31,053 nucleotides of DNA from Anaerolineales bacterium UBA2317 (GTDB taxonomy: Bacteria > Chloroflexota > Anaerolineae > Anaerolineales > Villigracilaceae), in contig DDVH01000035.1 in assembly GCA_002345215.1 (NCBI GenBank), forward strand, positions 1,219 through 32,271, given 5' to 3'. Position numbers and translations under genes: made by a program. The notes beneath the pieces are model-generated. The model was not told the origin of the DNA. It ran no database searches and worked only from the letters and a program-made list of their open reading frames with translations. Positions 1 through 7,959 of the stretch are shown piece by piece (the stretch's first letter is position 1; each line of letters starts with the position of its first letter).

Positions 1-1038
1 ACTGATTCATCTCAATTAAAAATTGCAAATGTCACTGCTGGTAGTGTGCATGTTTTTGTGGATATGCCTGCTGATACTGCATTTCAATTAAAAACATTTG
101 CACTCAATCGCGATTCTCGCTTTTCAAAAATCCAAATTACATTTTTAAGAATCGTTGGTGATCTACATTACATCAACATTTTATTGGGCACCTTAGTTAA
201 AAATATCCGACAAGGCTCAAATATTAACTCTGTTTTTGGTAGCTTCCTTGGTAAATACATGATTCCAATCATCATTACAATAATTGCAATTGGATTCATA
301 CTGACGAATCTTCCTGTTCCCCAAACTGATTCTACACCTCTGCCCGCCTCAACCTTACCGATAACTGATACGGTTCAACCTGAATCTACATTTACTCTGA
401 CAGTTCTTGTCAGCGCAGATGATACACTTACATCAACTTCCACACCATCCCCTACATTAACAGCCGAACCAGTATATGAAGTGCTGAATGCAAATGTATC
501 CCAACATCTCTCATGTAATCATGGACCTGGTCAATACTTCTTATATCGCTACGGATTTATTGAAGGTCTTAAATTAACAGTTTATGGCAAAGATATTCAT
601 TCAGAATGGGTTTATGTACAAGGGAATGGATATGAAGGGAATTGTTGGGTTAACTTAAGCCAAATTACTTTGGATGGCAATGTAGAAAATCTAAAAATTT
701 TGTATCCTGGCGAATTTCAGCTTCCACTTTCATTTATATGGCCCGTTCCACAAAATGTTTACACAGCCCGCACAACCGATGGCAAAAGAATTGCCATTTA
801 TTGGGATGAATATATTTTGCCAGATGGTGAAATAGAAAGCCCAAATAGCGCGCGTTATCTCTTAGAACTATGGACTTGTAAAAATGGTGAATTGACCTTT
901 GAAGCAAAATTTGTTTGGGATGATGATATTGTGATAGAAGATGAAGCAGGTTGTTCAGAACCTTCGCATGGAGTCATTTACCTTGTAGAGAAACATGGTT
1001 ATGCTGGACCTGTAGAAATCCCTTGGACTGTTCCTTAA
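1..1038 (+). CDS. C-terminal part of a membrane-anchored surface protein with an SH3-like domain (partial)
   Basis: The frame is open to the first base of the window, so the gene starts upstream; a GTG at 46 is only an internal possibility. The visible protein begins with a short segment of pattern GSVHVFVDMPADTAFQL, which recalls domains at the N-terminal side of effector-associated proteins, but I cannot name it firmly. One hydrophobic helix follows (about residues 80-100 counted from base 46: PIIITIIAIGFILTNLPVP), then a roughly 50-residue Ser/Thr/Pro-rich linker. Next is a beta-rich segment resembling a bacterial SH3 (SH3b) domain, containing CNHGPGQYF and GNCWVNL, and a second beta-rich region ending in WTVP. 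The arrangement suggests a cytoplasmic sensor or interaction part tied through one membrane helix to an exported ligand-binding domain. Function is unknown. Confidence 0.6.
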   Translation, partial: TDSSQLKIANVTAGSVHVFVDMPADTAFQLKTFALNRDSRFSKIQITFLRIVGDLHYINILLGTLVKNIRQGSNINSVFGSFLGKYMIPIIITIIAIGFILTNLPVPQTDSTPLPASTLPITDTVQPESTFTLTVLVSADDTLTSTSTPSPTLTAEPVYEVLNANVSQHLSCNHGPGQYFLYRYGFIEGLKLTVYGKDIHSEWVYVQGNGYEGNCWVNLSQITLDGNVENLKILYPGEFQLPLSFIWPVPQNVYTARTTDGKRIAIYWDEYILPDGEIESPNSARYLLELWTCKNGELTFEAKFVWDDDIVIEDEAGCSEPSHGVIYLVEKHGYAGPVEIPWTVP

Positions 1039-1041
1039 TGC

Positions 1042-1053
1042 TATACTCAAAAC
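1042..1053 (+). promoter_or_regulatory. -10-like box directly before the OsmC gene
   Basis: TATACT at 1042-1047 lies six bases before the ATG at 1054. That distance would place the transcription start at or next to the start codon, giving a leaderless mRNA. There is no clear Shine-Dalgarno sequence and no good -35 element. The same geometry recurs before several other genes in this window. Confidence 0.35.
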
Positions 1054-1446
1054 ATGGCTACAAAACAAACTCGCTTATATTGGAATCCGCAGGACAAAAG
1101 AACGTTAGAAGATAGCAGTGGAAATCAAATACGAAATGTCAGCGCTTCGGATTTGTTGCCAATGTCGTTAATGGGCTGTTCAGTGCATGATGTGGTTGAA
1201 ATTTTAATTAAACAACGGCAAGATTTATGTGGAATCAACATCACAGCCGAACATACGCAAGATGATACGCCACCGTGGAAGTTTCGCAAGATTCATTTGA
1301 AATATCAAATCATTGGAAAAAATATTGATATTGAAAAAGCTCACAAAGCCATAAAACTCAGTGAAGAAAAATACTGTTCAGTATATGCAACTTTGAGAGA
1401 TGTAATTGAAATTACAGATGAGGTTGAGGTTATTGAAGTTGAGTAA
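1054..1446 (+). CDS. OsmC/Ohr-family protein
   Basis: This 130-residue protein matches the OsmC family of small thiol-dependent peroxidases and related proteins. The two family cysteines are present: Cys42 in MGCSVHDVVEIL on the central helix and Cys108 in SEEKYCSVYATL near the C-terminus. The spacing and the xEEKYCSV signature are typical of the OsmC branch, whose members reduce hydroperoxides, although many have no known substrate. It is cytoplasmic, with no signal peptide. The next gene overlaps its 3' end, so the two are probably co-transcribed and translationally linked. Pairing with a sulfite-oxidase-type enzyme suggests a role in oxidative or sulfur stress, which is inference. Confidence 0.85.
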   Translation: MATKQTRLYWNPQDKRTLEDSSGNQIRNVSASDLLPMSLMGCSVHDVVEILIKQRQDLCGINITAEHTQDDTPPWKFRKIHLKYQIIGKNIDIEKAHKAIKLSEEKYCSVYATLRDVIEITDEVEVIEVE

Positions 1447-2533
1447 AACTCCGTTTGATAAACACGAAAACTTTGTGGTGCGCTATGAAAACCCGTTTAA
1501 TGGTGGATCACCATTAAATCTATTAACACAAAATCACATTACACCGACAAACTTATTTTTTGTCCGCAACCATGGTGATGTGCCACAGGTGGATGTAAAT
1601 ACATTTCGTTTGAATATTCAATATAAAAATAAAACAATTTCTTTCACATTAGATGAAATTAAAAATAACTTTGAACGGGTCGAAATCTCTGCCACGTTGC
1701 AATGTGCGGGCAATCGCCGTCAGGAGTTGATGGCGATAAAAGAAATTCCGCATGAATTGCCGTGGAATGTGGACGCGATTAGCCATGCGGTTTGGGCGGG
1801 GATAAAACTAAAAGATGTGCTGGCAACTATCAGCGTGGAAGATGAAGCGAAAAATCTGCATGTGCAATTTCAAGGTTTGGATGAAACCGAACGTCTTGGG
1901 AAAAGATTTAATTTCGGTGGTTCGATTCCATTTGCAAAAGCGATGAACAATGAAGTTATCCTTGCTTATGAAATGAACGGCGAGCTGTTGCCTTCTACTC
2001 ACGGGTTTCCGTTGCGTGTGGTGGTGCCTGGTTATATCGGCGCGCGCAGTGTGAAGTGGCTCAATCAAATTATTATTTCGGATGAACCTTCGCAAAATTA
2101 TTTTCAACGCACTGCGTATCGTTTGTTTGATTCAAATACAAACGCTGAAAATGTGAAATGGGATGATGGCTTGATGCTGGGTGAAATGAATGTGACTTCG
2201 GTGATTTGCTCGCCTGAAGAAAATGGACGCCTCACTTCTGGACTTGTAACTGTTTCTGGCTATGCGGCTACAGGTGGTAACCGACACATCGCCCGTGTTG
2301 AAATTTCTTGTGACGATGGTAAGACTTGGACTCAAGCAGAATTAGATAAAATAAATTCTTTTACATGGACGTTATGGAAAGCCAATTTGAATTTATCAAA
2401 AGGCAATCATCAATTGATTGTGCGTGCAGCGGATTCATCTGCAAACACACAACCAAAAGATATTGAACAGGTGTGGAATTTCAAAGGCTATATGAATAAT
2501 GCTTGGCATCGCGTTAGTTTTGTAGTTGAGTAG
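1418..2533 (+). CDS. Sulfite-oxidase-family molybdopterin oxidoreductase
   Basis: The N-terminal two thirds are an oxidoreductase molybdopterin-binding domain. It contains the FFVRNHG motif, the molybdenum-ligating cysteine in ATLQCAGNRRQEL (Cys96 from this start) and the GARSVKWL segment. The C-terminal third is the Mo-co oxidoreductase dimerisation domain, ending in YMNNAWHRV, so the enzyme is full length. The family oxidises sulfite to sulfate or uses related substrates. No Tat or Sec signal and no haem domain are visible, so it is probably cytoplasmic and uses another electron acceptor. The start is uncertain: TTG 1406, ATG 1418 and TTG 1439 are all in frame. TTG 1439 has GAGG about nine bases upstream and overlaps the preceding stop codon. 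All choices overlap the OsmC gene or its stop. Confidence 0.9.
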   Translation: MRLRLLKLSKTPFDKHENFVVRYENPFNGGSPLNLLTQNHITPTNLFFVRNHGDVPQVDVNTFRLNIQYKNKTISFTLDEIKNNFERVEISATLQCAGNRRQELMAIKEIPHELPWNVDAISHAVWAGIKLKDVLATISVEDEAKNLHVQFQGLDETERLGKRFNFGGSIPFAKAMNNEVILAYEMNGELLPSTHGFPLRVVVPGYIGARSVKWLNQIIISDEPSQNYFQRTAYRLFDSNTNAENVKWDDGLMLGEMNVTSVICSPEENGRLTSGLVTVSGYAATGGNRHIARVEISCDDGKTWTQAELDKINSFTWTLWKANLNLSKGNHQLIVRAADSSANTQPKDIEQVWNFKGYMNNAWHRVSFVVE

Positions 2534-2552
2534 TTATAATCTGTAAAAGAAT

Positions 2553-2585
2553 AAAAATTCCGAAGAAATAATCTTCGGAATTTTT
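2553..2585. terminator. Bidirectional intrinsic terminator
   Basis: A perfect 14-bp inverted repeat (2553-2566 and 2572-2585, arms AAAAATTCCGAAGA and its complement) encloses a 5-nt loop. It has A-runs on the left and T-runs on the right. It lies between two convergent genes ending at 2533 and 2595, so it can stop transcription from both sides. Confidence 0.9.
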
Positions 2586-2594
2586 TATTTAACA

Positions 2595-4046
2595 TTATGG
2601 CGATGAAGGTTGCCAAGTTGCTTGCCATAATCCATAAGCTACTATACCAATATCTGAAATCGTGAACGTTTTGACTCCAGCAGGTGAATAATTATCTAAG
2701 ACCCAACTCGTAGTGAAAGTTTCAATTATCTCTGAAGAACCGCCGCCTCCACCACCTCCTCCACCGCCACTATCTCCAATGAAAACAGGATTGAGGTCAA
2801 GGATGCTTACATAAGCAATGGCAGGGATAGATGTTACAGTAAATTCGAAACCAAGTTCTGTTGGTGTTCTACCTGAAATAAGTTTTATGGTTTGAATGGT
2901 AATTAGATATTGATTTATTGGTATTTGAGCATTCACTTCCCAAACTTGCCCAACTTGCGGATTTGCACCTGCATCAAATTGGAATGTGGCAGTATCTGTT
3001 AATGTAGCAACAATTGATTTAACAGAGATTGTGAGTGGGAAGGCATAATCTTTACCAATGATTTGGAAAGCGAAGGGTAAGTTTTTTATAGCAGGGTCTG
3101 TATTTCTGGTGATAGGTTCTGTTTGTTGAACAGTAACTTCTCTGCCATTTGAATCTGTGATTTGTATTTCAGATGGAGAAACAGAGAAACCATCGAAACG
3201 TGGGTCTGTCCATTGATAGCTACCAGCGAGAATGTAACCATCTGGAAGAGACGTTTCACTTTCAAGCACAATAGAGAAACCTTCAATGGTTGATTCTGTT
3301 GAGGAAGCAGGAGCAGTTGGCAGGTCAGTTTGAGGCGTAATAGATTCAGTATATGCAATCGTTGGAATCTCAATCACAGGGGCTATTTGAGACTCATCTG
3401 CTTGTTCAAATTGCAAATCAATTTGCCAATCTGGATAGTTGCTATCAAACATGACACAAGGAATTTCGAGAGTGGCTTGTAAGGCTTGAGCAGGCATGGC
3501 TTCAAATATATAACGACCATAATAAGAGCCAGTTAGAGGCCCACCTTTATCACCTTCGTAGCCTGTTTCAAAACTGATTAAATTCAAAACGGTTCCATCA
3601 GGTAAAACCAAACTGGCGGGCAAATTACAACCGGATGTGCCATCCATTTGAGTTGTGTAACCTTCAAGATGTTGAAGCAGAACTGTTTGCTGAGAATCGG
3701 CTGCACCTTTTTCGATAGTAAGTGTTAGCCCATCTTTTTGAACGGTAACAGGTGCAGATAGTACACGTAAAAAGTTTCCTTGTTCTACATAACCAATGCC
3801 CGGAATGTAACCTAATAATTGTTTTAAGGCAGTAACCACACGGGGTGATGCAATTAACACAACGATTAAGCAGACGACTATCAAGCCTGCCCATGCGAAC
3901 CGAATAAACTTACGATTTTTGTTTTTCATTTTTGTCCTTTCGAGCAATGTAGCCCGCAGATTAAGGACGAATGTAGGATCGGCTTTAGGCGCATCAAAAG
4001 ATTCGCGAATCTCTTTTTCAAATTCGGGAGACGGATGTTCATTCAT
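2595..4046 (-). CDS. Membrane-anchored anti-sigma-like protein with large exported domain
   Basis: The 483-residue protein has a short cytoplasmic N-terminus of about 46 residues, one transmembrane helix (about 48-67, ending in IVVLIASP), then a large beta-rich exported region. After the helix the pattern ALKQLLGYIPGIGYVEQG, then LRVLSAPVTVQKDGLTLTI, is as I recall common in Chloroflexota proteins paired with ECF sigma factors. The start ATG overlaps the sigma gene stop by 8 bp and has GGAGG upstream, so the two are translationally coupled. This supports a role as membrane-bound regulator of that sigma factor. No canonical zinc anti-sigma motif (HxxxCxxC) is visible, so the anti-sigma role is inferred from context. 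An uninterrupted run of ten glycines occurs near the C-terminus (bases about 2733-2766). Confidence 0.65.
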   Translation of the reverse strand: MNEHPSPEFEKEIRESFDAPKADPTFVLNLRATLLERTKMKNKNRKFIRFAWAGLIVVCLIVVLIASPRVVTALKQLLGYIPGIGYVEQGNFLRVLSAPVTVQKDGLTLTIEKGAADSQQTVLLQHLEGYTTQMDGTSGCNLPASLVLPDGTVLNLISFETGYEGDKGGPLTGSYYGRYIFEAMPAQALQATLEIPCVMFDSNYPDWQIDLQFEQADESQIAPVIEIPTIAYTESITPQTDLPTAPASSTESTIEGFSIVLESETSLPDGYILAGSYQWTDPRFDGFSVSPSEIQITDSNGREVTVQQTEPITRNTDPAIKNLPFAFQIIGKDYAFPLTISVKSIVATLTDTATFQFDAGANPQVGQVWEVNAQIPINQYLITIQTIKLISGRTPTELGFEFTVTSIPAIAYVSILDLNPVFIGDSGGGGGGGGGGSSEIIETFTTSWVLDNYSPAGVKTFTISDIGIVAYGLWQATWQPSSP

Positions 4047-4581
4047 AGTCTGCCTCCAATTTATCTTTCAAACGTGCAATTAGGCGATATAACATTTTCT
4101 TTATAGCATCTTCATTCTTTTTCAGTGCTTGTGCAATTTCGGCAAATGATAATTCAGCAACATATCGGAAGTGAATAAGTTCGCGCTCATCTTCTGTTAG
4201 AGATTGTATCAATTTCATTAAGCGTTCTTTGCGTTGTGAAATTTCAACTTTGATTTCTAAATCGGCGTGTAAAGGCGGAAGTGTAGACTCATCTAATGAA
4301 ATATGAGATACACGCCGATGATGGTCATTGATTTTATTGCGAGCAATGGAAAATAACCATCCAGCAAAGTGACCTTGTTGACGATAACGCGGTAGGGCTT
4401 CTAATACGGCTAAAAAGATTTGAGCCGTTAAGTCTTCGGCATCTGCTTTATTGTTTGTACGATAATAACAAAAGCGATAGACGCGCTGAACATAACGGTC
4501 GTATAAAGCACCGAACGCTTGCACATCTGCCTGCGCGGCGCGCACCAATGTCAATTCGTCTGTAGTTTGGGTCATTTGCAT
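4039..4581 (-). CDS. ECF-type RNA polymerase sigma factor
   Basis: The 180-residue protein has a sigma-70 region 2 (FGALYDRYVQRVYRFCYYR, then DAEDLTAQIFLAVLEALPRY and GWLFSIARNKINDHHRR). A short linker leads to a region 4 helix-turn-helix (LSFAEIAQALKKNEDAIKKM then LYRLIARLKDKL). Region 3 is absent, as in ECF sigma factors. ATG at 4579-4581 is chosen because AGGGAA lies about seven bases upstream; a second ATG at 4573-4575 is also possible. The longer frame to 4641 starts with TTG and has no family similarity in its extra residues. It is the first gene of a two-gene unit with the membrane protein at 2595-4046, the usual layout for signal-responsive extracytoplasmic control. Confidence 0.93.
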   Translation of the reverse strand: MQMTQTTDELTLVRAAQADVQAFGALYDRYVQRVYRFCYYRTNNKADAEDLTAQIFLAVLEALPRYRQQGHFAGWLFSIARNKINDHHRRVSHISLDESTLPPLHADLEIKVEISQRKERLMKLIQSLTEDERELIHFRYVAELSFAEIAQALKKNEDAIKKMLYRLIARLKDKLEADYE

Positions 4582-4666
4582 GCAAGTTCCCTGTCTGCGG
4601 GTTCTAGGAGTTAAGTCGAAGAAAAACCCAAAAAGGGACAAACAATTTTAAACCACCTGTACTGAT

Positions 4667-6304
4667 TCAATTTATGATTTGTAACCTAACCACCATATCC
4701 TGATACGTGGGGACATGATGATAACTAAACCATACATCCCCAGTGGATTCATCTATTGCCATGTGACGAATGAGTGCGAATGGTGTCGGTAATGGATATT
4801 CTGTAAAGGTTTGTGTGGCTATATCAAAACGAGCCAAGCGATTTGCGGCGGCGTAACCAATCCAAACAATGTTTCGGGCTTTATCTACTTTGACGACATA
4901 CGGCTCTGCATTTTTTGTCGGTGTTTCCCATTCAGTAAATGTTTCAGCAACAGGATTGAACATTGCTAATCGTCCACCTGAAAATTCAGGAATCCATAAA
5001 TTGCCATCATTATCAAAATCAAAACGGCGTGGACCACTTGTAGAATTTGGTAATTCATAATGTATCACTTCGCTAGTTTGTGGGTCTAATTTATAAATGC
5101 GATTCCAATTCAAATCTGAACCCCAGACGATGTTATTTGCGTCAACACGTAAATCATAAGAAATGGGTAAGCCTGTTAAATTTGATGTGTTGTTATCAGG
5201 AATATCAAACGTTTTGCGTGAACCATCTTGCGGATTGATCATCATCACTTTGCCGGGGTTGGCCTTGAAATGTCCATTTGCCCAAGCATTGCCTTGTGAA
5301 TCCAATGCAATGCTGTGAGCATACATACCCACTGGATATGTTTTCAATTCTTCCGTTTGCGGATTAAAACTCGCTACTTGATGTGGATTACCAAATACAA
5401 TCCACCATACTCCTTGCGAATCAATTTCAATGGCACGTGGGTTGGCATTGCTGGTTAATGCATAACGCGTAAATTCACCTGTATCAGGATTCAATGAATA
5501 CATATCATTGCTAAACATACCCGTCACAATTACTTGACCATTTGCATCTAACACCAAATCATGCGGACCTGCACCGGAAAAATCATATTCGGTGATGCGA
5601 ATATTTTGTGCTTCAGGTTGAATCGGAAGTGGTTGAGGCGGAGTCACATCGTCCGTTAAATATTGCTCAAGCCAAACCGAAGTATGAGGCGCATCCATTG
5701 GACCGATAATTGGGAAGCCAGTATTGGGTCCATAATATCCTTGCATCTTTTTGATTGAAGTTTCCCACTGACTTGATGTTTGCCAACCCTTATATACATT
5801 TCGCACCCACGCCAATTGATGACATCCCTGACAATCCAAAATGAATTGACGCGTTTCATCATCATCAGGCAAGACGCTTAACCACTCTGCCCCACTGACC
5901 TGTGATGCAACATCCGCTTCAATACTTAATTGAAAATTGATACTGCTATTCGACATTGATTTAACTTCAATCATTTCTGTCGTTGACTTTTTATATCCAA
6001 ACCCATGTGCTGAAATGATGTATGTATCGGTTGCTAAATTTGTGATTTGATATTCGCCATTTTCATTTGATAACACAGACACAATCACGCCTTCATTATT
6101 TTTCGCTTGCACAAACATATAAGGAATGGGAGCATTCGTTTCATTATCAGTAATCTGACCTGACACACTACCCATACCATTTTGTGGTTGGACAGTTTCA
6201 ATTGGTGCTTCTGTTTCGCTAACACTTTGTGTCGGTGTAGCAGACATGCAAGCGTTGAGTATCAAGATTGAACTTAAGAAAAAGAGGCGTTTGAATATAG
6301 ACAT
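4667..6304 (-). CDS. Lipoprotein with CarboxypepD_reg-like domain, one c-type haem site and Vgb-like beta-propeller
   Basis: The protein begins with a lipoprotein signal peptide with lipobox LNAC (lipidated Cys19). A carboxypeptidase-regulatory-like beta-sandwich follows at about residues 46-125 (GSVSGQITDNETNAPIPYM). Next is a cytochrome-like segment with one CxxCH (Cys158, Cys161, His162) and a possible distal methionine in KKMQGYYG. The rest, about 240-545, is a repeated propeller of the virginiamycin-B-lyase/streptogramin-lyase type, with blades of the form GxxWxxxxxxxxxxxFxPxT. True Vgb lyases are cytoplasmic and lack haem, so antibiotic lyase activity is unlikely; a surface-exposed redox or ligand-binding role fits better. 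ATG 6302-6304 is selected because GAGGAG lies about seven bases upstream, and a consensus promoter lies further upstream. Confidence 0.8.
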   Translation of the reverse strand: MSIFKRLFFLSSILILNACMSATPTQSVSETEAPIETVQPQNGMGSVSGQITDNETNAPIPYMFVQAKNNEGVIVSVLSNENGEYQITNLATDTYIISAHGFGYKKSTTEMIEVKSMSNSSINFQLSIEADVASQVSGAEWLSVLPDDDETRQFILDCQGCHQLAWVRNVYKGWQTSSQWETSIKKMQGYYGPNTGFPIIGPMDAPHTSVWLEQYLTDDVTPPQPLPIQPEAQNIRITEYDFSGAGPHDLVLDANGQVIVTGMFSNDMYSLNPDTGEFTRYALTSNANPRAIEIDSQGVWWIVFGNPHQVASFNPQTEELKTYPVGMYAHSIALDSQGNAWANGHFKANPGKVMMINPQDGSRKTFDIPDNNTSNLTGLPISYDLRVDANNIVWGSDLNWNRIYKLDPQTSEVIHYELPNSTSGPRRFDFDNDGNLWIPEFSGGRLAMFNPVAETFTEWETPTKNAEPYVVKVDKARNIVWIGYAAANRLARFDIATQTFTEYPLPTPFALIRHMAIDESTGDVWFSYHHVPTYQDMVVRLQIIN

Positions 6305-6329
6305 AAATATCTCCTCACAATTTTCAAGC

Positions 6330-6358
6330 ATTGTAGAGAAGCGAGTTTGACCCGTCAA
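6330..6358 (-). promoter_or_regulatory. Sigma-70-type promoter for the haem/propeller lipoprotein gene
   Basis: Reading the minus strand, TTGACG (6353-6358) and TACAAT (6330-6335) are separated by exactly 17 bp, a near-consensus housekeeping promoter. The transcription start would fall near 6323, leaving a roughly 20-base leader with the ribosome site before the ATG at 6304. Confidence 0.75.
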
Positions 6359-6431
6359 CCTACCAGAGAAGGGCTTTGTACAACTTTTTATGGCAAGTCA
6401 GCGTATATGACCTTATACAAAGGATATCAAC

Positions 6432-6818
6432 ATGTACAAGCATAAAAGACACAAGCATGGACATTTCCCCGGCGGTATGATTTGGTGGTTTATCTTTGCG
6501 ATGATGTTTATGCAAGGAGAGTGGTGGCCCTGGCTTTTGATAGCAGGCGGATTTTGGATGTTTTTCGGTTCTATGTTTAATGAAGAGAAAGAAAAGCCAT
6601 ACAAGAAGAATCCACCCGTAGCGGATTTTGACTCTACACCTGCACCTGTTGTGACAAAACCAGCATTTACGCCAACAGAGCCGATTCACAATGCGGCTTT
6701 ATTGCCTGCCACTTGTTCTCAATGTGGTGCGCCCGTCAGCCCGTATGAGGTGAAATGGAGAGGCGCACAATCTGCGGCTTGCCCGTATTGTGGTTCAAAT
6801 TTGAAGATGAAGAAATAG
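6432..6818 (+). CDS. Small membrane protein with C-terminal zinc ribbon
   Basis: The 128-residue protein has a His/Lys-rich N-terminus (MYKHKRHKHGHFPGG) and one or two hydrophobic helices rich in Trp and Met (about 15-50). A Pro-rich linker leads to a C-terminal zinc ribbon with two CxxC knuckles, CSQCGAP and CPYCGSN. The ribbon resembles those in bacterial membrane proteins that bind metal or act as scaffolds. The ATG at 6432 is preceded by AAAGGA. The stop codon TAG is the first three bases of the palindrome at 6816. I do not recognise a specific function. Confidence 0.75.
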   Translation: MYKHKRHKHGHFPGGMIWWFIFAMMFMQGEWWPWLLIAGGFWMFFGSMFNEEKEKPYKKNPPVADFDSTPAPVVTKPAFTPTEPIHNAALLPATCSQCGAPVSPYEVKWRGAQSAACPYCGSNLKMKK

Positions 6819-6845
6819 GGACGAGGTACACAAGCCTCGTCCCTA
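6816..6845. repeat. Perfect 11-bp palindrome carrying both stop codons of two convergent genes
   Basis: Arms TAGGGACGAGG (6816-6826) and CCTCGTCCCTA (6835-6845) enclose an 8-nt loop. The left TAG is the stop of the zinc-ribbon gene, and the right CTA, read on the minus strand, is the stop of the gene at 6843-7154. It may act as a shared terminator, though it lacks a strong T-run on the plus strand. It resembles the GTAGGGGCGACC repeats elsewhere in the window. Confidence 0.75.
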
Positions 6846-7154
6846 AGGTTTTAATAAATTATTCCCCTTGAAATAATCAGAGACTGCCAAGTCAAATGGA
6901 CGTTTGTTTAATTTCTTGGCTTGTTTTTCATAGACTTTACGCACGCTGACATCTGCCATAGCGGACTTGGCATACGCCACCGCTTGTTTGAAACGTGCGC
7001 GATGTGCTTTTTGTGCTTTGCTCCATTTGACCTTTGACATATCGGCTTTTTTGATAAGGCTAACACCGCCTGTATGCGTGCGCCGAAAGACTGTTTCTTC
7101 GCCAAGTTTGCCGTGTATTTCTTCAATAATGGGTGTGAGTTTGACTTTTGCCAT
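6843..7154 (-). CDS. Small basic conserved-looking protein of unknown function
   Basis: The 103-residue protein is rich in Lys and Arg and probably mostly helical, with RRTHTGGVSLIKKADMSKV and KRPFDLAVSDYFKG as its most distinctive segments. The ATG at 7152-7154 has a near-perfect AGGAGG about six bases upstream, so the longer frame reaching 7256 is rejected as the true start. No membrane helix, signal peptide or cysteine motif is visible. The basic charge could indicate nucleic-acid binding, but this is only inference. It sits between two palindromic repeats next to the transposase region. Confidence 0.7.
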   Translation of the reverse strand: MAKVKLTPIIEEIHGKLGEETVFRRTHTGGVSLIKKADMSKVKWSKAQKAHRARFKQAVAYAKSAMADVSVRKVYEKQAKKLNKRPFDLAVSDYFKGNNLLKP

Positions 7155-7238
7155 GTTTCCTCCTAATGTATTTATCCTGTAGTCATCCTGTACTAGTCTT
7201 ATATTGAACTTGTAGAGATTATATCTATTTTTGTTTTT

Positions 7239-7331
7239 GTAGGGGCGACCCACCAATACAATTTATTACCATTACAAGCAAGGCTATTGAATCTTATGAG
7301 CACCATCATTTGTCTTAATGGGTCGCCCTAC
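7239..7331. repeat. REP-like element with terminal inverted repeats, downstream of the RAYT gene
   Basis: The element starts with GTAGGGGCGACCCA and ends with TGGGTCGCCCTAC, an inverted pair about 93 bp apart. The right end supplies the TAG stop codon of the transposase gene (7328-7330 on the minus strand). Ends and length match the element inside the transposase gene and the palindromic part of the array at 7960. Confidence 0.8.
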
Positions 7332-7927
7332 TTTATGTTGGTTGGGTTTTCGTCGTCTTGTTCCCACAACATGGGATTTGATTCAATGTAATCCGTTTTG
7401 TTTTTCAAATCGTTTTCGTCACGGATGATGTGTTCGTGGTAACTGCGTTGCCAAATTGGTGTTTCTTTGAATTCAGGGAATTTCCATATTCGTTTTGTAA
7501 CACGAGATTTAAATTGTGCAATGATTGCGCCTAAAGAGGCAGGTTTTGGTCCTTTGGGTAAGGGCGACCCGTCAATGCCATCAGTCGTAAACGATTGCAA
7601 TGAATCTGAATCTGGTTGTGACATTTTTTGACCATGGCGGGTCGCCCCTACGGATTCATGAATAAATAAAATTCCATGAAAATGATTTGGCATTACAACA
7701 TGTGCGCCTAATTTAACATACGATAATCGCTTTGGTAATTCTAACCATTCCCATTCAACGATTTTTCCAATTTTGTTTAAGTACATTTCTTTATTTTTTA
7801 TTTCCCCAAACAAAAATTCCCTGTGCCATGTGACGATGGTTACATAATATGCGCCGGGTTGTGAATAATCATATCCCTTTAAACGCACAGAGCGGCGGTG
7901 ATGTTTTTGCGGGTCAAATTTGGACAT
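7328..7927 (-). CDS. REP-associated tyrosine transposase (RAYT, Y1_Tnp/IS200-like)
   Basis: The 199-residue protein is a Y1-type HUH single-strand transposase. The N-terminus HHRRSVRLKGYDYSQPGAYY and the catalytic HUH motif MPNHFHGILF (His82, His84) are characteristic of RAYT proteins. The WQRSYHEHIIRDENDL segment contains the probable catalytic tyrosine (Tyr163). Such enzymes bind and process short palindromic REP elements, and this gene is flanked by REP-like elements on both sides. Residues about 93-123 are encoded by a 93-bp REP-like element within the gene and have no counterpart in the usual core, so they form an in-frame insertion between the HUH motif and the tyrosine helix. ATG 7925-7927 is chosen because homology begins there; the upstream extension runs into the repeat array. 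Confidence 0.9.
   Translation of the reverse strand: MSKFDPQKHHRRSVRLKGYDYSQPGAYYVTIVTWHREFLFGEIKNKEMYLNKIGKIVEWEWLELPKRLSYVKLGAHVVMPNHFHGILFIHESVGATRHGQKMSQPDSDSLQSFTTDGIDGSPLPKGPKPASLGAIIAQFKSRVTKRIWKFPEFKETPIWQRSYHEHIIRDENDLKNKTDYIESNPMLWEQDDENPTNIK
7559..7651. repeat. REP-like element inserted in frame within the RAYT gene
   Basis: On the minus strand the segment begins with GTAGGGGCGACCCGCCA and ends with TGACGGGTCGCCCTTA, the same termini as the neighbouring intergenic elements. It spans 93 bp, exactly 31 codons, and leaves the transposase frame open. It encodes a polar, Ser/Asp/Gly-rich segment. Confidence 0.8.
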
Positions 7928-7959
7928 GATGAAATTATAAAAGAATATGATGCAACATC

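Noticed and set aside
1808..2335. Minus-strand frames inside the sulfite-oxidase gene
   Set aside because: They are shadows of a well-supported gene and show no motifs or start signals.
4582..4641. Longer start for the ECF sigma factor
   Set aside because: It uses TTG, adds residues with no sigma similarity, and a better ATG with ribosome site exists at 4579-4581.
4667..6304. Virginiamycin B lyase resistance gene
   Set aside because: The propeller resembles Vgb, but the lipoprotein signal and haem site indicate a different role.
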